From contig JBFMBL010000010.1 in assembly GCA_040755195.1 (NCBI GenBank), forward strand, positions 13,983 to 77,982: a stretch of 64,000 nt of DNA, given 5' to 3'. Made by a program: the position numbers and the translations under genes. This document shows positions 60,260 to 64,000 of the stretch, in pieces; position 1 is the stretch's first letter; each line of letters begins with the position of its first letter. The notes below the pieces were generated by a model that was given only the letters and a program-made list of their open reading frames with translations, did not search any database and was not told the DNA's origin. Source of the DNA: SURF-55 sp040755195 (GTDB taxonomy: Bacteria > Bacillota > Desulfotomaculia > Desulfotomaculales > Ammonificaceae).

Positions 60260-60823
60260 TCATTCCGCTATCATGACCATCTCCCCAAAAGACAAGTCGC
60301 CGTTGTCTCGCAACGTGTAAGCTAAGCCCTCGTTTTCCCACTTGAGCATATGTCCCGCCTTTACCTTGATTCCCTTTATCCCACCCGGTGCCTTAGCCGG
60401 TATCTCGCCCGCTTTTTCAATCTTACCGAAACCGAAAGATACGCCTTCCTCGGGGACAGCTTGTTCCGAAGATAGTTTGACCAGCGAGTATCCGTCCCCG
60501 GTTCTTATTACCTTGAAGACAATGAAGCCAAACGCATCCGTAGCCCATGCCCGGGCTTGGGGCGAGATGCCTAAAGCCGGACCTCCCACGAGGAGCAGGC
60601 CGCAGAGGGCTATAGCCATTGTCTTTTTCCAGGCCGGTTGCCAGAAGAACAGGTAGTTACCAAGCTTCTCTCCAAACATGATTCTTTTCTCCTTCTCCAT
60701 TGTAAGGATTGTAGATTTAACACACTCCCACAGGTCCGCTGCGGGTTCGATTTCTTGAGCCTTGCAGGCCAAAGACACTCGCAACCAATCTTCAAACGGA
60801 ACTTGTTTGTGCACCTGCTTCAC
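60260..60823 (-). CDS. Anti-sigma-factor-like membrane protein
   Basis: About 187 residues from GTG at 60823 (GTG at 60814 is an alternative with better ribosome-site spacing). A cytoplasmic helical part (PFEDWLRVSLACKAQEIEPA) precedes one membrane helix (MAIALCGLLLVGGPALGIS) and an extracytoplasmic domain (GYSLVKLSSEQAVPEEG, LKWENEGLAYTLRDNG). This layout and its overlap with a sigma-factor gene point to an anti-sigma factor. Since the sigma gene is truncated, its target may be lost. Confidence 0.7.
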   Translation of the reverse strand: MKQVHKQVPFEDWLRVSLACKAQEIEPAADLWECVKSTILTMEKEKRIMFGEKLGNYLFFWQPAWKKTMAIALCGLLLVGGPALGISPQARAWATDAFGFIVFKVIRTGDGYSLVKLSSEQAVPEEGVSFGFGKIEKAGEIPAKAPGGIKGIKVKAGHMLKWENEGLAYTLRDNGDLSFGEMVMIAE

Positions 60824-61086
60824 ACTCCTTTCTTTGCCGCACCATGTTTTTTTTAATGAGGGGTTGCTCTTCTCCCCCGAGAGAAGGTTCCCAGCCATCC
60901 TGCTTGAGTTCAACCGCTAAATGCTTGGCGGCGTTGTGCAAACGCGATTTAACCATACCGACCCGGCAGTTGAGCACCCGCGCTATTTCTTTGACCGATA
61001 GCCCGTTGAAGTAACGCAAAACGATCGTTGTTCTTAAAGGGGCGCTCAACCTTCTGACAGCTTGCTGCACAGCGTATCTTTTGAAA
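60792..61086 (-). pseudogene. ECF-type sigma factor, region 4 only (5' part lost at the repeat element)
   Basis: The frame reads VRRLSAPLRTTIVLRYFN, GLSVKEIARVLNCRVGMVK and SRLHNAAKHL, the complete helix-turn-helix of region 4, but region 2 and the normal start are missing. It opens at the boundary of the 218-bp element (61087), where the element supplies a stop upstream. A GTG at 61070 could start a 92-residue product, which might still bind DNA. It overlaps the anti-sigma gene downstream. Confidence 0.8.
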
Positions 61087-61305
61087 ACTCAACGACCACC
61101 AGCTAAAGCTGGTGGGTTACGTTGCGACTGAAAGTCGCCTAAAGCAAGCTTCGGCGGCAAGCCCCCGCTTTTAAGCGGGGGTGATTGAAAGAGAATACCT
61201 TTTGGAGAATACCCCCGTTTTCAAACGGGGGAGGTATAAGGAAAACGGCTGCTAAAGCTATTCGCCTAAAGGCGAAGGTTTTAAACCTGGCGTTTGTAAA
61301 ATAAA
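61087..61305. mobile_element. 218-bp hairpin-rich repeat element, copy 2
   Basis: Differs from 13943-14160 by a single inserted T, so the copies are recent. Same five hairpins. One edge cuts the sigma-factor gene, the other cuts the TPR-like gene at 61306, so it sits at a deletion or rearrangement junction. Confidence 0.75.
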
Positions 61306-61616
61306 TCCCCGAGCGCCAGCCTACCGGCCAGGACACCTTTTTCATACAACCCCAGAGCTTCCTGCAGATTTCTGCTTTCCTCGGCCAGCAGTACGTAGGC
61401 ATCAGCGCAGTACGGCGAAATCTTCAGCGCCCGCCGGGCAAGGTTTAGACGTTTTTCTCTGCTGCCGGCTTCCCAGGCATCATAGACCAGAACCTCGGCG
61501 CGATTGAGCTTCTCGGCCGAAAACTTATGGGCCTTGATGCAAACGGCGTCAGTGACGGAAGCCGGGGCCCGGTGCGTTAGTGCGCCGGCTTCCGCGCCGG
61601 ATAACGGACTTACCAA
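61306..61616 (-). pseudogene. TPR-like protein, 3' part lost at the repeat element
   Basis: The frame from 61616 (nominal end 61281 inside the element) contains AEVLVYDAWEAGSREKRLNL, ARRALKISPYCADAYVLLAEE and LQEALGLYEKGVLAGRLALG, the N-terminal repeats of a larger tetratricopeptide/SEC-C-linked family. The last eight codons come from the repeat element. The N-terminal 35 residues look unrelated. Same strand as the sigma remnant. Confidence 0.6.
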
Positions 61617-61915
61617 GACCAGGCCCGGCCCTGTTTTATCCGATACATTAAAACATTGAATAAATTCTTGGTATCCCGGCGCTTCCTTCGGATGATTTGA
61701 AGGCAGGTTGTCCTTCCATTTTTTAAGACGTAAAAATGCCTGGACACCGAAACCAGCAACTGGTGTAACTGGTTTGAGTGTTCTGTGATATACTGAAGGT
61801 ACATATATTATTTCTTTCTTAAATATGCATGCATTGTCTGCAGGTGTTCGCCCTGATAAAACTGGTTGTTTGATTCAAAATACCAGCCAATACTCTCGTT
61901 TGGGAGGCAAATATT
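61617..61915. other. Interval before the amidohydrolase gene
   Basis: No supported gene; the minus-strand frame 61610-61804 has no ribosome site or known family. AT-rich patches near 61795-61830 may hold the amidohydrolase promoter. Confidence 0.35.
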
Positions 61916-62764
61916 ATGATTGTTGACGCGCACTTGCATCTCTTCCCGGACAAGGAAGTCGGTAAACAAATCGTGGAAGATTTCCAGCGCAGGTACGGTG
62001 TTCCCTACCACAGCTTCGGCACCCCGGAGGAGTATCTGGCTGATATGAAACGCGCCGGCATCGACTACGGCGTGATCCTCAGCTTCGCTCCGGACAACCA
62101 ACTCAAAAACATGAACTTCTGGACCGTAGCGATAACCAAGCCTAAGAAAACCAAGCCGGCCGCTTACCCGATGCTGGTACCCTTTGTATCGGTCAGCCCG
62201 ACCATGAAAGGGAAGAAACCGGTCGAGGAACTGGAGCACAAATTCAAATGGGGCATGAAGGGATTGAAGATCCACCCCATCGCTCAGGGCTTTCCGCCGG
62301 ATGACAGGCGGATGTGGCCGGTTTACCGGTGGTTGGTGGAACGGGATATACCGGTTGCTGCGCACAGCGGCATGAACGTGGTGGAGGACGAGCAGACCGA
62401 CCTGGCCCGGCCGCGCCGGTGGCTGGCGGTGCTGGAAGACTTCCCGGAGCTGAGGCTGATCCTGGCACATATGGGAGGCGGCTTCTGGGACGAAGCGCTT
62501 GAAATCGCCGGGAAATACCCGCAGGTCATGTTTGACACCGCCATAGCCCTCTGCCACCGCAAAACGGGCAGGAATTGGCTGGACGACAACGAGGCCGTCG
62601 AGATGATTCATACCATTGGCGCACACAGGGTTATGTTCGGCAGCGACTACCCGTGGATCGACCCCGGCGGCGACGTCGAACGCATCCGCGGTCTTGCCCT
62701 TACAGACGATGAGAAGCAGATGATACTTGGTCTCAACGCGGCGCGATTGTTAAGACTGATTTAA
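61916..62764 (+). CDS. Amidohydrolase-2 family metal-dependent hydrolase/decarboxylase
   Basis: 282 residues, TIM barrel. Metal ligands VDAHLHLF at strand 1, then GLKIHPIAQGF, PVAAHSGMN, LAHMGGGFW and MFGSDYPW with the final Asp: the ACMSD/amidohydrolase-2 pattern. Substrate unknown. GGGAGG precedes ATG at 61916. Its end overlaps the convergent beta-propeller gene by 32 bases. Confidence 0.88.
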   Translation: MIVDAHLHLFPDKEVGKQIVEDFQRRYGVPYHSFGTPEEYLADMKRAGIDYGVILSFAPDNQLKNMNFWTVAITKPKKTKPAAYPMLVPFVSVSPTMKGKKPVEELEHKFKWGMKGLKIHPIAQGFPPDDRRMWPVYRWLVERDIPVAAHSGMNVVEDEQTDLARPRRWLAVLEDFPELRLILAHMGGGFWDEALEIAGKYPQVMFDTAIALCHRKTGRNWLDDNEAVEMIHTIGAHRVMFGSDYPWIDPGGDVERIRGLALTDDEKQMILGLNAARLLRLI

Positions 62765-64000
62765 TCTTCCCGTAGGGCATAAGCTTGTGGAAGGCCTCGT
62801 TCCTGGCCACTTCTTCCAGCGACCAGCCTTCGCCGTTCATCGCGTTCACCATGAAAAACCCGTCCTCGCCTTCATAACGCAGGGAAACTCCGCCCGCGCG
62901 GCCATAGTCGTGGCACGGCCGCCAGCGGGCGGGATAGACGAACGAAACGCCGTAAACCGCGTTCCGGTATATGAACCTCGCCTCGTCCAGGGGCTCTTTT
63001 TTCAGGTACTCTAACAGGTTTTCTTTAATGACCCGGTCCCGGTATTCGATAAACCTTCCCTCCGGGTGGTTGGTTGCAGGGTCGATAAAGACCCGGAGTT
63101 TCAGAAATCCCCCGCCGTTGATAACCGGTGCTCCGGTTTTAAAATCAACCGCCAGGGCGCCGCTCCTGTCCACGGTAGCCTCGGCGTGCGGATAAATCGC
63201 CAGGAACTTTCTCGCTTCAGGAGTCTCTTTCGCAGCGGCAATCAGGACGGTGTCCGTAAGGCCCGGCCAGTAGCTGTAAAACCTTTCCCAGGGCACGTCA
63301 CCGTAGTAGCCGAACCGGAAGTCCTCCGGCAGAGGAGAAAGCCCGGCCACTACCTGCTTCAATCCGCTTCCGTCAGGGCGCATGAGCCAGAGGCTGGCCC
63401 GGCCGCTTCTGTCAAGACGCGCAAAAAAGATATGGTTGCCGTCGGCCGACCAGGCGGGCATCTCGTCCCGGTAGTTCTGGTCACCCGTGACCTGGCGCGG
63501 TGCGCGTCTTTCTTCATCCACCGTCCAGATGCGCCGGCCGGCGAGTAGCACCTCCGGATCGGCGGTGCCTGCGGACCCGGCCGCCGGGCCCGCGCTGTAT
63601 GCCAGCCTCTCGCCGCCGGGAGAAAAGGCGGCGTCCGCCACCGCCTGGTCTTCCAGGGATACGAAAATCAGCTTGTTCGTCTGGAGGTGGAACACGCCGA
63701 GCCGCTTGTTGGCCCACGTTTCCCGCCCGCCGCCGACGATGAGGGCCATCCGGTAAGCGCAGCTTTCCGTGAGAAAGGAGCGCGGCCGTACCAGGAGGGT
63801 ATCCTCAAGCGGCTCAAGCTTCGTCTCGCCGACCATGACGTCGGCACAGCGCACGGCGCTTCCGCCCGCCGCATTAACCGTATAAAGGGGCAGGCCGTCG
63901 GCCTCGAGAGAGGCGGACAGCGGTCCCAACCAGAACAGGATCTGCCCCCCGTCGGGCGACCAGCCGGCCAGGCGCGGGAAACCAGCCAGATTGAAGCCGC
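62733..64000 (-). CDS. WD40/TolB-like beta-propeller protein (5' end outside window)
   Basis: At least 420 residues; the frame is open to the right edge, so the true start lies outside. Repeats of the PD40 type are seen: GWSPDGGQILFW, FSPGGERLAYSAG and WSADGNHIFFARLD followed by LWLMRPDGSGLKQV. The C-terminal 130 residues (after TNHPEGRFIEYRDRV) form a separate alpha/beta domain. Probably extracytoplasmic, but the signal region is not in view. Confidence 0.82.
   Translation of the reverse strand, partial: GFNLAGFPRLAGWSPDGGQILFWLGPLSASLEADGLPLYTVNAAGGSAVRCADVMVGETKLEPLEDTLLVRPRSFLTESCAYRMALIVGGGRETWANKRLGVFHLQTNKLIFVSLEDQAVADAAFSPGGERLAYSAGPAAGSAGTADPEVLLAGRRIWTVDEERRAPRQVTGDQNYRDEMPAWSADGNHIFFARLDRSGRASLWLMRPDGSGLKQVVAGLSPLPEDFRFGYYGDVPWERFYSYWPGLTDTVLIAAAKETPEARKFLAIYPHAEATVDRSGALAVDFKTGAPVINGGGFLKLRVFIDPATNHPEGRFIEYRDRVIKENLLEYLKKEPLDEARFIYRNAVYGVSFVYPARWRPCHDYGRAGGVSLRYEGEDGFFMVNAMNGEGWSLEEVARNEAFHKLMPYGKIKSVLTIAPR

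Noticed and set aside
60700..60790. tRNA suggested by GGGTTCGATTTC near 60745
   Set aside because: No acceptor stem or anticodon arm can be folded, and it lies inside the anti-sigma coding sequence.
61808..62626. 272-codon minus-strand frame over the amidohydrolase gene
   Set aside because: Shadow of a gene with all metal-binding motifs on the plus strand; no ribosome site.

Overview
The window reads as a chromosomal segment of an anaerobic, spore-forming, moderately high-GC Firmicute, most like the Desulfotomaculum/Pelotomaculum side of the Clostridia; this placement is inferred from gene content and order, not from a search. Pointers are a sporulation SpoIID-type protein, the conserved blocks rimP-nusA-rnpM-ylxQ and alaS-ireB-ruvX-yrzB-vanW-mltG, pyruvate formate-lyase with its activase, and frequent GTG/TTG starts behind strong GGAGG sites. 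No tRNA, rRNA or CRISPR array was found.

Layout. 1-2.8 kb: transcription/translation operon and thioredoxin. 3.0-5.6 kb: a class B penicillin-binding protein, two small inverted-repeat elements around a 46-bp perfect palindrome, and a small unknown gene. 5.9-13.7 kb: a metallo-beta-lactamase-fold hydrolase and the alaS-to-mltG housekeeping block. 13.9-15.4 kb: a 218-bp hairpin-rich element, two tandem tiny membrane-protein genes missed by normal ORF calling, and deoC. 15.4-21.1 kb: an AT-rich, probably acquired operon with VanX-type dipeptidase, D-Ala-D-Ala ligase family protein, membrane-anchored MurF-like ligase, alpha/beta hydrolase and unknown proteins, preceded by a twin-repeat operator. 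21.5-27.5 kb: SpoIID, a broken vapBC, chemotaxis receptor plus CheW, a regulator with palindromic operators, and several gene remnants. 27.7-32.4 kb: accessory region with a membrane-protein pair, a tightly coupled three-gene cassette (Ser/Thr kinase, unknown barrel-like protein, PD-(D/E)XK nuclease-like protein) and a DUF4258/YgiT toxin-antitoxin pair. 32.5-35.4 kb: moaA, DUF202 and DUF4349 proteins. 35.7-44.4 kb: a complete Liv-type ABC importer interleaved with two acyl-CoA ligases. 44.6-50 kb: macrodomain protein, alkD remnant, ABC-2 exporter, SIMPL protein and phosphoglycerate mutase. 50-56 kb: glucan phosphorylase and PflB/PflA. 56-64 kb: copper ATPase, transglutaminase-like protein, an anti-sigma gene whose sigma partner is truncated by a second copy of the 218-bp element, an amidohydrolase and a partial beta-propeller protein.

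How it works together. The Liv importer with its ligases suggests uptake of a carboxylic acid and its activation to a CoA thioester. Glucan phosphorylase, phosphoglycerate mutase and PFL fit storage-sugar use and mixed-acid fermentation. The accessory parts carry many scars: three elements with 8-bp target duplications, one of which supplies the stop codon of an acyl-CoA ligase gene; two copies of a hairpin element; at least six gene remnants; and several low-complexity intergenic arrays. The strongest candidates for undescribed systems are the kinase/barrel/nuclease cassette (28.8-31.3 kb), the AT-rich cell-wall operon (15.4-21.1 kb) and the tandem tiny membrane proteins (14.3-14.6 kb).
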